From Mesostigma viride (Eukaryota; Streptophyta; Mesostigmatophyceae; Mesostigmatales; Mesostigmataceae), in NCBI GenBank assembly GCA_009746045.1, contig RPFO01000436.1, forward strand, positions 1,191,627 to 1,231,126: a stretch of 39,500 nucleotides of DNA, given 5' to 3'. Below the pieces are notes generated by a model, which did no database searches, was not told where the DNA came from, and saw only the letters and a program-made list of their open reading frames with translations. Within the stretch, counting starts at the first letter, position 1. Each line of letters starts with the position of its first letter. The position numbers and the translations under genes are program-made. Shown in pieces: positions 19,301 to 28,567 of this stretch.

Positions 19301-22267
19301 CTGTGACAACGCTTGCACTTTTTATGGCTGCTGTCTGGCGCCGCCGTGGCCGCCTCGTCGTTGTGAATCAAATCGCATGCCTTCCTCACTTGCCCGCCCG
19401 CCCCTCCCTCCCTCCCTCCCTCCCTCCTCCCTCCTCCCTCCCTCCCTCCCTCCCTCCCTCCTCCCTCCCTCCCTCCCTCCCTCCCTCCCTCCCTCCTCCC
19501 TCCCTCCCTCCCTCCCTCCCTCCCTCCCTCCCTCCCTCCCTCCCTCCCTCCCTCCCTCCCTCCCTCCCTCCCTCCCTCCCTCGCCACGGAACGCGGGCTG
19601 CCTAGCTGCCCCAGTACGGCTTCTCCCCGCTGCACATGGCGCTCCACTACGGCCACTTGGACGTTGTCCAGCAGCTGCTCGCGTGTGGTGCGGACGTGGA
19701 GGCCGGGGACGAGGTGAGCTCCTAGTGGGTGCCAGGGGCCCACACAGATGCGGCCCTGTCCACAGCTCGAGAGGCCTGGGATGGATACCACTGTGTGCGG
19801 CCATGCTGAGTGCTTTGTGGCCCTGGTACCTGCCCAACCCTCGTGCCTTGTTTATGGATTTGTAATCCAATTGTTTGAAAGGGAAAAACGAGCTTGACTG
19901 CATGGCCAGGACTTCCACCTTGCCACCATGGCCAGCAAAAAGGAGCCTGACTGCCGGTAGGAGTCATGATCAGGAAGCATGGCCCATAAGCATGGCGATG
20001 TTTCTACTCATCTGGCCATGCATCTGACGGCATGCAGGCGCTGGACCCATGGGTGGGGGCTGGCTTGCATGCTGCCTGCGTAAGGCCAGTTATGGTGCTC
20101 GTGATTTTAAGCGTGCTTCCTTTCAGGCCTCTGGGAATGCTAAGCCTCTTCCAAGCCTTTTCCAGGCCTTGACCGCTTTCATGGTAAGTGACCTGATCTG
20201 TGCCCAACTCGAATGCCCTCTTCCTCTTTGGTCCGCTCTCTTGACAACCCTAGGGAGAGAGTATTGTCCCTGGTGACTGGTCGCATGGCTGCGCCATCTT
20301 CCCCACAGCTCCGCTGTATCCATCCCATACGTAGCCAGTCGCTGGACAACCTCAACTGGCTGACATCGGTCCCTTCTGCCCCCCTTGCTTCCTTTCCTGT
20401 GGGATTTCCTTTGCCATGATCACCAGTATGATCGCACCCCGCTGCATCTGGCGGCGATGAACGACGGCTTCTCGCACATCGCTCGCGAGCTGGCGGCGCA
20501 GGGTGCGGACTTGGAGGCCAGGGACAAGGTGAGTGGGGGGGTGCTGCCTGCTTAGGGCACAGCGTACTCGTGGTACACCCTCTCGTGACTTGACTTGACG
20601 TAGCCGTGTGTAGACCCAAGTGTGGGTGTGCGTGTGTGGGTGTGGGTGTGTGGGTGTGTGGGTGTGCGTGTGTGGGTGTGCGTGTTTGTTTGCTATTCGT
20701 GTGTGTGGGTGTGTGCATGTGTGGGTGTGCATGTTTGTTTGCTAATCGTGTGTGTGGGTATGTGCGTGTGTGTGCTATTCGTGAGTGTGAGTTTGTGTGT
20801 GTGCACCTGTGTGTGCACCTGTGCGTGTGTTTGTGTGTGCATATCTCTGTGCTGTTCGCGAGCACCTGACAGGGGGGCATGCTGACGCAGAGGCCAAGGG
20901 GAAGGCTTAGCTCCCCTGGCTTCGTTGGGGTGGTTGATGCCTACTATCTTTGTCCTTGATCGCGGTTTGAAGTAGTGCAGCAGAAATGAGTTTTTATGTT
21001 TATAATGCAGTAAAGTCTCAGGACGGGTGAACTCTCTGTTAGAAGATCGGGAACCCCGACATCACCGACACCCATGTGCTGTCCCGCGAGGGATCCGTGA
21101 TAAGGTCTTGACATGCACATGCCGCATTTTCTTTCGGCCAGGGGCATGCGGAATTGGTTGCGACGCTAGCATGGCGGTTCGCTCATGCTGCGACGGACGG
21201 CGCTGACAAGCTTGTCTGTCACCATCCACCCCCGCTGCTCGCTCAGGAACTGCCATGCAGATTTGTCCTGCCAGAGCCCGCGCCCTGATTGCGCCCCACT
21301 GCCGTGATGAGGACACCTTGTTCCCGCGGTACAACGTCGCGGCATTTGTACACGCGCCATCACCCCGCCTGTTGCACTGTTCCATGCGTGTTGAGGATAG
21401 ATGCCTGGATGTCCCCCGCATCGACTTGTTGTACCTGGATGTCCTGCTTGAGCTCTTACGCCCTCCCGTCTTGCCTCCCTGTTCCCTCTCTCCCGTGGCA
21501 TCCCGTCACCATGCACGCAGGCGGGTCGAACCCCGCTGCACTGGGCGTCCTTCTACGGCTGCCGAAGCACCGTTTCGCATCTGGTCGAAATTGGCGCTGA
21601 CAAGGGGGCCAAGGACAGGGTCCGTCGCACAAGTTGGATTTGATTAGCCATCGACTGATTTAGTCACTAATGCTGTTTTAGTATCAGTGTCTGTTAAGCA
21701 TTTGACAATATAGGAGCTTCTTAGCTGGTACTAAGGGCTTCTGTTGTGGTCTATTTAGTCGTGAGTAGGGTTTGGCTAATCCCTCCTCTTATCCTCTATT
21801 TGGCAGGGAAGCCTGCTCGTCTATGAGTGGGTGGAGTTTATGCGAGGCCTCGCTGCCAACTAGACAAAACCGCACCGCGCAAGCAGGGGCCTTGGAACAG
21901 GTTACAGGTACTTCTGTTCAGAAAGTCGCTGTTCAGATGCTGACTCCTGCCACGCTTCATTGCCAAAACACCATGGACCTTTGAAATGCTGTCATTGCTG
22001 CGCATGTCGTTACAATTCAGTAGAGTTGCTAAATTCCCTAGCTTTTGTTGAAAGTGGGTTATGTAGGAATTAGGCACCCCGGTCTTCAGAACCTTGCCAC
22101 ACTTGACTACTCGCCACTCCCGACGAACCGACACCCCTCGCTTCTCATTTCTTTTTGTTTTTGACGTGGTGACTGATCTTCTTGGCTGATTGGAGCAGGA
22201 TGGCAAGTCACCGCTGGACCTTGCGGCGCAAAGAACGGGACTGTGCGAGAGGCTGATGAGAGAGTAG
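13188..22267 (+). CDS. Ankyrin-repeat protein gene, one repeat per exon (span of recognised exons)
   Basis: Eight exons join in one frame: 13188-13358, 14388-14474, 15460-15558, 16628-16726, 19615-19713, 20427-20528, 21521-21619 and 22199-22267. They give about 274 residues after an unidentified start. An N-terminal charged helical region is followed by six full or near-full ankyrin repeats with the consensus xGxTPLHxAxxxGHxxVVxxLLxxGADVEAxD and a C-terminal half-repeat cap. Every intron begins GT, ends AG and lies in phase 0. Ankyrin repeats bind protein partners; no catalytic domain is seen, so the function is probably as an adaptor, partner unknown. The true 5' end is not established. Introns of 0.7-2.9 kb are full of satellite and possible insertions. 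Other exons could be hidden, notably in the 2.9-kb intron after 16726. Confidence 0.82.
13359..14387 (+). other. Intron 1 of the ankyrin gene, filled with minisatellite
   Basis: The intron runs from GTGAGG to GTTTGCAG. Its middle is the 9-bp array at 13436-14108. The rest (14109-14387) is unremarkable. Confidence 0.65.
13436..14108. repeat. 9-bp minisatellite TTTTTGTGA with block-wise variants
   Basis: Runs of a nonamer change in blocks: GTGATTTTT (to about 13630), GAGATTTTT (to about 13765), a few GTGGCTTTT, then GTGGGTTTT (about 13800-13920), GTGGTTTTT (to about 14098), returning to GTGATTTTT. No unit contains a stop in several frames, so open frames of 237-250 codons appear on both strands; these are artefacts. 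Confidence 0.96.
14388..14474 (+). CDS. Ankyrin exon: first repeat (N-terminal cap)
   Basis: The 29 residues begin DLAAACKDGRVDDVKHLV and end GASLDAPNA. This fits the truncated first repeat of an ankyrin array, which lacks the TPLH entry. The acceptor is TTTGCAG|GAC and the donor GCG|GTACGC. Confidence 0.85.
14475..15459 (+). other. Intron 2 of the ankyrin gene
   Basis: The intron runs from GTACGC to TTTCGGCAG. I see no repeat array or coding match in it; the small open frames (e.g. 14217-14897 reading through the exon) are not gene-like. Confidence 0.65.
15460..15558 (+). CDS. Ankyrin exon: repeat 2
   Basis: Exactly 33 codons contain KTPLLLASQYGHREVVRHLL and end GADISVTDR. The acceptor TTTCGGCAG|TGC and donor AGG|GTGGGT are both phase 0. 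Confidence 0.9.
16628..16726 (+). CDS. Ankyrin exon: repeat 3
   Basis: Exactly 33 codons contain GLTALHWASRNGHVSIITLL and end GADVEARDK. The acceptor is ACGCCAG|CGT and the donor AAG|GTCAGC. The intron before it (15559-16627) shows nothing recognisable. Confidence 0.92.
17411..19215. repeat. C-rich-bordered segment inside intron 4; possible insertion
   Basis: The left border at about 17411 reads CCGGTAATTACCGGTGCCCCC and is followed by three or four copies of CCCCCCCGGCCGACCGG-type units up to about 17555. The right border at 19110-19215 has G/C homopolymer runs, a GC-rich inverted repeat (CGGCCTCGGCCGCTTCGCGG) and ends GGAATTACCGGAACCCCCC. Both borders share ATTACCGG followed by a C-run, in direct orientation. 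Inside are two GTT microsatellites (17981-18007 and 18049-18063) and open frames at 17683-18078, 18106-18387 and 18519-18770 that I do not recognise. It may be an inserted element within the longest intron; the identity is open. Confidence 0.4.
19392..19583. repeat. (CCCT)n microsatellite upstream of a splice acceptor
   Basis: About 190 bp of almost pure CCCT/CCT units end 31 bp before the acceptor of the next ankyrin exon. On the minus strand this reads as a GGRE repeat frame, an artefact. Confidence 0.95.
19615..19713 (+). CDS. Ankyrin exon: repeat 4
   Basis: Exactly 33 codons contain GFSPLHMALHYGHLDVVQQLL and end GADVEAGDE. The acceptor is CTGCCCCAG|TAC and the donor GAG|GTGAGC. Confidence 0.92.
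20427..20528 (+). CDS. Ankyrin exon: repeat 5 (34 codons)
   Basis: It contains DRTPLHLAAMNDGFSHIARE and ends GADLEARDK, one residue longer than its neighbours because of an extra residue in the inter-helix turn. The acceptor is ATCACCAG|TAT and the donor AAG|GTGAGT. Confidence 0.92.
20619..20850. repeat. TG-rich microsatellite (GTGTGGGTGTGC-type)
   Basis: GTGTG runs are interspersed with GTTTGTTTGCTATTCG and a near copy GTTTGTTTGCTAATCG about 60 bp apart, so the array was partly duplicated as a larger unit. It ends exactly where an ankyrin-like half-exon begins. Confidence 0.9.
20854..20904 (+). pseudogene. Relic of a dead ankyrin exon (3' half)
   Basis: These 17 codons read VREHLTGGHADAEAKGK, matching the second half of a repeat (compare IARELAAQGADLEARDK of the exon at 20427). 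They lie in the right place for another repeat. The 5' half, which would carry the TPLH motif and acceptor, is replaced by the TG array, and the donor is GCTTAG instead of GTGAGT. It probably cannot be spliced in. A chance match cannot be excluded over so short a length. Confidence 0.5.
21521..21619 (+). CDS. Ankyrin exon: repeat 6
   Basis: Exactly 33 codons contain GRTPLHWASFYGCRSTVSHL and end GADKGAKDR. The acceptor is ATGCACGCAG|GCG and the donor AGG|GTCCGT. The usual GH of the turn is GC here. Confidence 0.9.
22199..22267 (+). CDS. Ankyrin gene, terminal exon (C-cap)
   Basis: The 22 residues DGKSPLDLAAQRTGLCERLM plus RE are followed by TAG. This is a half repeat lacking the second helix, as normally caps an ankyrin array. 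The acceptor is TTGGAGCAG|GAT, phase 0. Confidence 0.88.
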   Translation, partial: DGKSPLDLAAQRTGLCERLMRE

Positions 22268-22297
22268 ACTCCGCCCCCGTGTCAGTCGTCATGTGAG

Positions 22298-22302
22298 TGT
22301 AA
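22298..22302 (+). terminator. Possible TGTAA polyadenylation signal
   Basis: TGTAA occurs 31 bp after the ankyrin stop codon. TGTAA is the usual chlorophyte poly(A) signal, but a pentamer is weak evidence and this would mean an unusually short 3' UTR. Confidence 0.25.
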
Positions 22303-23990
22303 TACACCCATGGATGAGGAGGCCCCTCCTGCTGGATCGGCCGGCCAGGCATGCCCCCACTCTGGCGCGTTGCTGATGGCGGATTCATGCCCTGGCATCC
22401 CCGACAGGGGCCCTGTCTGCTGTCTGCCTTGTATGGATGTCATAAGCTAGATGCCCGTGGAAGCTCGCGTCTGTGTCTTCATCACCCATGATAACCCACG
22501 CTTCGTTGCGGGTAGTGCAGTTTTTGTGAGGTGTGAATAGCCCAGGTCCTGGCTTGTAGGCATTTTTTCCCTATGGGTAAATTGTCGCTCAGCATTGGAG
22601 TCCTCGCTCTCTTCAAACGATGTGTGGTGTGTAGCAACGTACAAGCGCAGTTGGCGTGCGAATGGGGAATCTGTGACAGCATCTGCTGTCGAAGGTGTGA
22701 TGCAGAATGGGCACAGAGTGTCTGCTGCCTAGGCTATTGTTGTTGGTAGGAAGTTATGGCTCACATCATCGATAATTGCCTAGAGTCTAGTCAGGCATCA
22801 GGGAAAGCACGGCCATACTTTTGCCTCACAGTTGTATCTCTGCCTTTGCTTTCCCTTGCATTATAAATATGCTTTGGTTTGTTGAGGCGTCGTTGACCGT
22901 ATCCTCCCGTCGCTCGCTCCCATGCACCCATGTCTTCTGATGTTTCCTTTTCTTTTGTGTACCTTTGTACTCCATGCCATGCAGACATACCGTTGTGCCT
23001 CGACTCCCCTGGGCTCGTAGTTCCACATTTGAAATGAATCAAGTGGCCACTGTGCCCCATGGATGCTGCTTGGAGCCACAATGTTAGCGCACCAGCAATT
23101 TGCACAACGTCCACCTTCTCGTAGCATCATATGGTTGCATCCATGTAGCAGTGAGGATTCCATGGCGGTTCGATCCAGAAACTTGGTGATGGCCTGGGCA
23201 GTGATCTCTCTACAACTCAGAAGGGCTGGCATGCACAACTGTGTGTGCAGTAGGTTGGAAAACTAGTGGTGGATGCAGGTGATGTGCCACATGCTTCACT
23301 TAGGCACCGCACGAGCCTCCTGGGGCTTAGTCATATTGTACAGTTGTCTCACTTGTTTGACTAGAGCCATGATGTTGCGTAAGGTTAACTATATGTAAAT
23401 TTAAGTAACTAGCGGATTGGCCTAGACAGAAGCGATTGCGTCACGTGGCGCAGTTCAGTATTGGCCTACACCATCTAGATCGAACCATTTATACCAGCGC
23501 ATTGAGCACTGACACAATGCCGGCTTTGACGTTGCTGCCCTTCTCTGCACTATTATTAAGTGAGACAACTATGATAATCGCTTTGACAACCACCGACATT
23601 GGTCATGTTTGCAAAGATTCAGAACGCCTCACGCGTCCAAGAATAATGTCTTCTAGATAGGAACTGCTCGCACCAGTCAGGAAGACACCGACCTCGGCCT
23701 GGCCGGCCCCCAGCGGCTTGGCCAGCCGGGGCGGCGTATCCTGACCTGGCCTGGCCCCAAGGACATACCCTGACGGGTTGGTAGACCTGCCATGAACTAT
23801 ACAGATCAGTTGCTGGCCGACCCAGTGGTCCCAGCCCAGTTTGAAAACCGCCGACCAGGTAGACACCTCCTCCTATGGCAGGGTCCCCTTGTCCCGTCGC
23901 AACCCACTGGCAAACTTGCGTGCGCCCCGCACCGACGCGGCGCGACCCGGACCTATGTGACACAATTGCTTGAGGATGCTGGGCTTCAGG
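22303..23990. other. No supported gene
   Basis: Only open frames below about 165 codons are present, without recognisable domains; the longest (23619-24107, minus) overlaps the remnant described next. Confidence 0.5.
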
Positions 23991-23993
23991 GAT

Positions 23994-24231
23994 TATATCT
24001 GTACTCCGCGCCCGCTTGATAGACAAGGAAAAATGGGCTGCCGTCTGCGATAAGCACCTTCCTGTGGGGCATGCTCCTGTTTTCTCCCCACGGGCCCCGC
24101 GGCCCATTGGTAGAATGTAGGGTAGAAGTCCTCAGGTGGAGGTTATTGCCCCTGAGGATAGCCGCTACACTACCGCCTCGTCTGCCATCACAGTAGAGGA
24201 CAGCTCAGATGAGGATTATATCCCCCTCTAG
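23994..24231 (+). pseudogene. Possible 3' exons of an unrecognised gene or element
   Basis: After an acceptor-like CTTCAG near 23988, a frame reads IISVLRARLIDKEKWAAVCD and continues through HLPVGHAPVFSPRAPRPIG to a stop at 24114. A second stretch after CCTCAG (24136-24231) encodes 31 residues ending VEDSSDEDYIPL and a TAG, a typical acidic C-terminus. The two are in different relation to one another and would need a very short intron or a frameshift to join. I do not recognise the protein. The second stretch is tandemly duplicated (next entry). Confidence 0.3.
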
Positions 24232-24555
24232 TGACTATATATGGTGTGATGCAGACGATATTTGTAACTTTCGTGTAATTATTTTTCTAATGAGATTAGC
24301 ACAGTACTCCGTGGCATGCCCATGCGCATGACACTAAGTACTTCAGGTTATTGCCCCTGAGGATAGCCGCTACACTACCGCCTCGTCTGCCATCACAGTA
24401 GAGGACAGCTCAGATGAGGATTATATCCCCCTCTAGTGACTGACTATATATGGTGTGATGCAGACGATATTTGTAACTTTCGTGTAATTATTTTTCTTAT
24501 GAGATTAGCACAGTACTCCGTGGCATGCCCATGCGCATGACACGCAAGTACTTCA
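24140..24555 (+). repeat. ~205-bp tandem duplication containing a terminal-exon-like frame
   Basis: Copy 1 (24140-24344) and copy 2 (24345 to about 24555) are nearly identical. Copy 2 has a 4-bp ACTG insertion after the stop, one A/T change near 24497 and a small change at the end. Both contain the frame for IAPEDSRYTTASSAITVEDS followed by SDEDYIPL and TAG, and downstream sequence TATATATGGTGTGATGCAG. AAGTACTTCAG occurs at both copy junctions. Confidence 0.92.
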
Positions 24556-24571
24556 GTACTTACTTACTTGA

Positions 24572-24910
24572 ACACCACATTTGCTCCCTCTCTCTTGCTT
24601 GGACTGCTATGCAGAACAAGAAGAGGTGGCAGACCGACCATTATCCAGGCCCACACGCCAGCGGGCTGTGGGCAAGCCCCTCCCCCGGCAAGAGGAAGGG
24701 GCGCTTTACTGAGTTGAGTAGCTAGGATTTTATGAAGTGAGACAACTATGCCTGGACGATAGAATAGTTTAGAGTTAGCTTAGCTAGGTTTCTACCAGAT
24801 AGCTTAGAGTTAGCTTAGTTCGGTTCCGTGGCTTCCCCCCCTCCATCCACCCAACAAGGAATATGTGCTACATGATCTCCCAACGGAGTCATGTTTTAAT
24901 TTAATTTAAT
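24572..24910 (+). mobile_element. Retroelement 3' end, AATTT-tailed (relative of the loop insertion)
   Basis: It begins like the loop element at 6579-6845: GCTCCCTCTCTCTTGCTTGG, then CTATGCAG and a frame NKKRWQTDHY.. ending KGRFTELSS at a TAG (24723-24725). Two copies of AGCTTAGAGTTAGCTTAG and the GGAATATGTGCTACATGATC..AACGGAGTCATGTT module follow, then (TTTAA)n at about 24895-24910. The frame has diverged from the loop copy after KKRWQ through small indels. Whether the C-terminus belongs to a transposon protein or a captured gene is unknown. Confidence 0.65.
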
Positions 24911-25012
24911 TTTAGTTAGGTTTCGCGGCTTTGCCCACCCCCATCCATCAGCAAGGGAATACGTGATCTCCCCGCGGAGTAATGTTATAATTTAATTCAA
25001 TTTAATTTAAGG
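24911..25012 (+). repeat. Second, abutting copy of the 3'-tail module
   Basis: TAGTTAGGTTTCGCGGCTT, CATCCATCAGCAAGGGAATA, CCCCGCGGAGTAATGTTATA and an AATTT-type tail repeat the end of the preceding element, as if one element inserted into the tail of another. Confidence 0.65.
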
Positions 25013-25057
25013 TGACGGTCCCGGCGCCGAAAAAAAATTGCGGTACCCGTCCGTACC

Positions 25058-25318
25058 GTGAAAGAGTGGTGCACGGTGCGCGCACCCCTACTAGTGAGGC
25101 TGGCCATATGGCGACGAGATGATGGACAAGGCCAAGTGCAGTTGCATGACCTCACCTGGACGCTGGACGACGACCTGACCCCCGCTCAGCAGCAGCAGCG
25201 ACGCGACCTGTGGCCGGAATACCTCCGCCACAAGCAGGACCCCCAGAAGCCCAAGGTGTACTGGAGGGTTGGGGACCTGATGATCAACCACAAGATGTGG
25301 ACGCCCCCAGCGGGCTAG
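25058..25318 (+). pseudogene. Fragment of an L1-type ORF1 protein (C-terminal part)
   Basis: The 86-codon frame includes WTLDDDLTPAQQQQRRDLWP, then VYWRVGDLMINHK and a TAG stop. It matches the end of the minus-strand protein at 28568-29221 (FTVDDDLTLAQQQRRR; after a frameshift there, ELWPTYLQLRQ and VYWKGAAIYVGHKPW). The D-D-L-T-x-x-Q-x-x-R pattern after an RRM-like region is typical of ORF1p from L1-like LINEs, an RNA-binding protein needed for retrotransposition. The N-terminal portion is absent. The 25319-25690 stretch after it holds nothing recognised. Confidence 0.6.
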
Positions 25319-25689
25319 AACAGCTTGCATGATAGCCCTAGCTTGTATCCATTGGTAGTCACTGCCGCTATGGCAGCCATCATGCCTCGAATGTTTGCCT
25401 AGCTGTGCCAACATACCTAGTCACGTGCACCGCTAACGCGCGGTACACAACCAGCCATAGCCAATGCAATGCTTAGCTTAGTCCTTGTACAGCCATGCTA
25501 CGTCCTGGCTATGACCAGATTACTTGCCCACGCTCCTTGTTATGCTATGCTCACATGGGTCTTATTGCACCCACAGATTGCCGGATCGTTAGCGTGCCCG
25601 TTTAGCGTGTCCGAGTGCAGCTGTGGCATGCCTTTGGCATGAAGGAGAATGGGGGTCTCTGCCCTTTCTCCTATTGTGCACACACCGGG

Positions 25690-25752
25690 ATTAAAAGCAC
25701 TTCGGTGCTCCGTGACTCCCCAACGGGAGCACGTGTTTCATTAATTAATTAA
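25690..25752 (+). repeat. 3'-tail module with TTAA tail
   Basis: GGTGCTCCGTGACTCCCCAA, CGGGAGCACGTGTTTC and ATTAATTAATTAA: a member of the dispersed tail family. Confidence 0.6.
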
Positions 25753-25939
25753 GGCCAAGTGGGCCCAGGTCATAGAGGACAACCCCCTCCCGTGGGGGAG
25801 CGCCCGCGTTTGCAAACACGCGGGAAGCACGCCAGACAGGTCCCCTAGGGTAGAGAGCTTAAACTATAGAGTTGGCTTGATGTTGAAGGTGGATAGATTA
25901 GACCGGTATGATTGTTTGCATCCATCCATCCATCGGTGA

Positions 25940-26008
25940 CTCATTCATTCATCCATCCGTGACTACCCAACGGGAGCACGAGTCTAATTACTTAATTAAT
26001 TAATTAAT
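25940..26008 (+). repeat. 3'-tail module with TTAA tail
   Basis: CCGTGACTACCCAACGGGAGCACGAG followed by a (TTAA)n-like tail; short CATC/CATT runs precede it. Confidence 0.55.
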
Positions 26009-27782
26009 GGCGACGTGCTCCAGGCAAAACTAGACAAAGCTAGCATGCGGAGTGCAGAAATACTGCGCGAATCGTTGAGTTTAGCGAATCGATGAGTTTA
26101 TCATGTTATTTCTTAGCGGAGTCTGTGCGTGTTGTAATCAGCAATCTGGAATTTTCGTCGCGAGGAATAAATTAGATTGCACGCTGGCGGCGGTGATTGT
26201 CAGGTTTTATGGGCTTCAATTAGCGTCAAGGATATGCGTTGACATTAATATTAGTAAAGCATTGTAGAAATTCCTGGCTTTTGGCAAGATTTCTGTCATT
26301 ATAGATAACACACTCTCCAGGCTCGCGGGATGCGCTTCTCATCTTTCCTCGGAAGGTTGTTCTTTCTTGCGCTGCTAGGGGCGAAGGACAATGCATGTCG
26401 GTAATGGTTCGATCCTGTGCTCATCGTCACCTGATAAATGTTTCGCTTCTTTAATTGTAGGGTCGTCACCTGATAAATGTTTTCGCCTTCTTTCCGCGCA
26501 GATAGCGCCAGGTAGCATGCCATTCCATGATACGCATCGCCAGATTCCTGGCAGCTTTCAGTGTTTTTGTCTACGTTGCAGCGCTGGGACGTGTCTAAGC
26601 ATGAGCCGTGGCATGTTGGCAAGTTGTCAGGGATTTGTCGAGTGCATGGTTTCTTGGAAGGAGTGTGCTTCAAGCACTCAGTTTTGTGTGAATATTGACG
26701 CAGCCTTTCTTAGCAGCGGCTTCACTGTGCTTAGTGGCTCACAAGCTTGAGGTTGTTTCTTAGCAAAAAGATGCGCTGGAAAGAAAGGCGTTAATGGGCG
26801 TTATGAGGGGCATACTGCATGGGTGGAACTGGATGTGGGTAGGGATTAACATTGTTTAATTGGCCTAAGTTCTTCCACTGAATTATAGGAGAGCCCTATC
26901 GTATGCTAGCAAGGCAAAGTAACCATGGTAAGAAGCCCTGATACGCAGAATGTACGATAAGTATGCTTGCTCTGTGGACTGTCCGTTGTTCCCCTTCCAG
27001 CTGGGCAATTTGTGGATATGGCAGGGGGGGTGTCGAAAAACAAGAAAATTTACACGACGCTGGATTCGAGTAGGTCTCGCGAAAACAAGCATGTTTGCCA
27101 CTGGTCGCAAACCCAGGGGGTCTCTAGGTTAGAAGTTACAGAGCCTCAAAACCTTAAAGGGTAGGTAGGTAGGGTGCCGGGCCGATATGGGTTTTTTACA
27201 ACAAAACACTTGGATTTCTGCTAGCTCCTTGTATGGTCGGAATTTTGAAACGGTTTGACGGACAAACTGATAGCACTTGGCGAGCTGAACCCAAATCTGC
27301 AGTCAAAATTTTGGCAGGTACCATAGAGGGGGGGGGGTTGCCCGCAAGATGGTGCTGCCCCTATAGGCACGGAAGTATGCTGCCGTCTGCCACCACTACA
27401 AGGCTTCGGCTGTCCAGCGCCGTGCCGTGCCAGTATCGCGTCGCGCCGGCCAATGACCCATTTTAGAAAACCGGAATTTTCCCATACACCAATATGCTCA
27501 AACGGTAGAGCTCGCGGAGCTGATCATTTTGCTCCCTAGGTCGACCCCTATAACCCTTGGGACCTCAGGGTTTTGCTAGGTATAGCGCCTACGTGCTAGG
27601 TAGGTAGGGTCCAAGGGCCGACTTTTGGAAAATTTCAGCGTATGTGTCTGATATTTTTGTTTCGGACACCCCCCCTGGATGTGGCTTTCTAGGGTGTATT
27701 TGCATTGGACAGTTTGCCTTTTGGCATGAAATGCTCACACCATAAACCTGTGAGACAAGAATTAGTCACGCCCTGCCTGTAA
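26009..27782. other. No supported gene; 39-bp direct duplication at 26424-26500
   Basis: TCGTCACCTGATAAATGTTT occurs at 26424 and again at 26463, followed each time by CGCTTCTTT/CGCCTTCTTT. Open frames of 75-124 codons overlap on both strands with no recognisable domain. GTAGGTAGGTAGGG motifs occur near 27160 and 27600. Confidence 0.5.
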
Positions 27783-27900
27783 TGGGACTCCCCATTAATT
27801 AATTAACTAATTAATTAATCAATCAATTAATTAATTAATTAACAGTTAGTAGTTAACAGATTACAGTTAGTAGACAGTGAACAGTTAGTAGTTAATAGAC
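27783..27900. repeat. TTAATTAA tail and CAGTTAGTAG short repeats
   Basis: After GGGACTCCCCATTAATTAAT comes about 60 bp of TTAA/TCAA units, then three spaced copies of CAGTTAGTAG. It probably is another truncated tail module (+). Confidence 0.5.
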
Positions 27901-28111
27901 ACGTGACTGCGTCGCGTGAGCATAAGTCCTCAGTTGGAGGGGAACATGGGATGGACTGGATGGCCGGTGTAAGCTATCTAGGTCCTAGTTACAGGGTTGT
28001 GGGCACCACGGCCCGAATCGCTATGAATGCCATACGCGGTCACACGCGGAGCCCCCACAGACTTGGGGGTGGTCTCCTTCATCACTACTTGCCATCTATC
28101 CTTGCGTACCA

Positions 28112-28410
28112 TTAATTAATTAGAAACATAACTCCGTTGGGAGTAAATGTAGCACATATCCCAGAGAATGGGGCATATGGCTTTTAATACATTCTAAGCT
28201 GCTCCCTGCAAGGGTGGGAATGTAAACGACACTTGCTCGGGGTGCACAAGGGCACCGGCACCCCCATGATCTATCAAGCTATGCCCAGCGAAGGGGGAGC
28301 CTGTCATGCATGGGGAGGGAAGATCAACATGGCTAGACAAAAGCTAAGGCATGGCTTCTCAGCAGAGAGTGGCTCTAGCTCTGCGTAGTTGCAGCATAAC
28401 TAAATAATAA
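28112..28410 (-). mobile_element. LINE-like 3' UTR and TTAA tail (minus strand)
   Basis: Read on the minus strand it runs: GAGAAGCCATGCCTTAGC, TAGCCATGTTGATCTTCCC, GGTGCCCTTGTGCACCCCGA, TTTACATTCCCACCCTTGCA, AGAATGTATTAAAAGCCATA, GGGATATGTGCTACATTTAC, CCAACGGAGTTATGTTTCTA and an ATTAATTAAT tail. The same order of blocks appears on the plus strand at about 32034-32594, which defines a shared family. It lies downstream of an ORF1-like frame on the same strand. Confidence 0.65.
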
Positions 28411-28567
28411 AGCTAGGCATCATCTGGTGTGTGGCGCGTCATGGGCACACATGTACATGACTAATTAATGCTCATGAATCAGCTGGTATAGTGCCTGTAG
28501 TAGGCGTGCATGTACAAGGCCACTGTCTAACTATTCTACACTACTACTGCTGTATAATTCCCCTAAG

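Noticed and set aside
19222-19918. 189-198-codon minus frames with GGRE repeats
   Set aside because: Translation of the CCCT array, antisense to an ankyrin exon.
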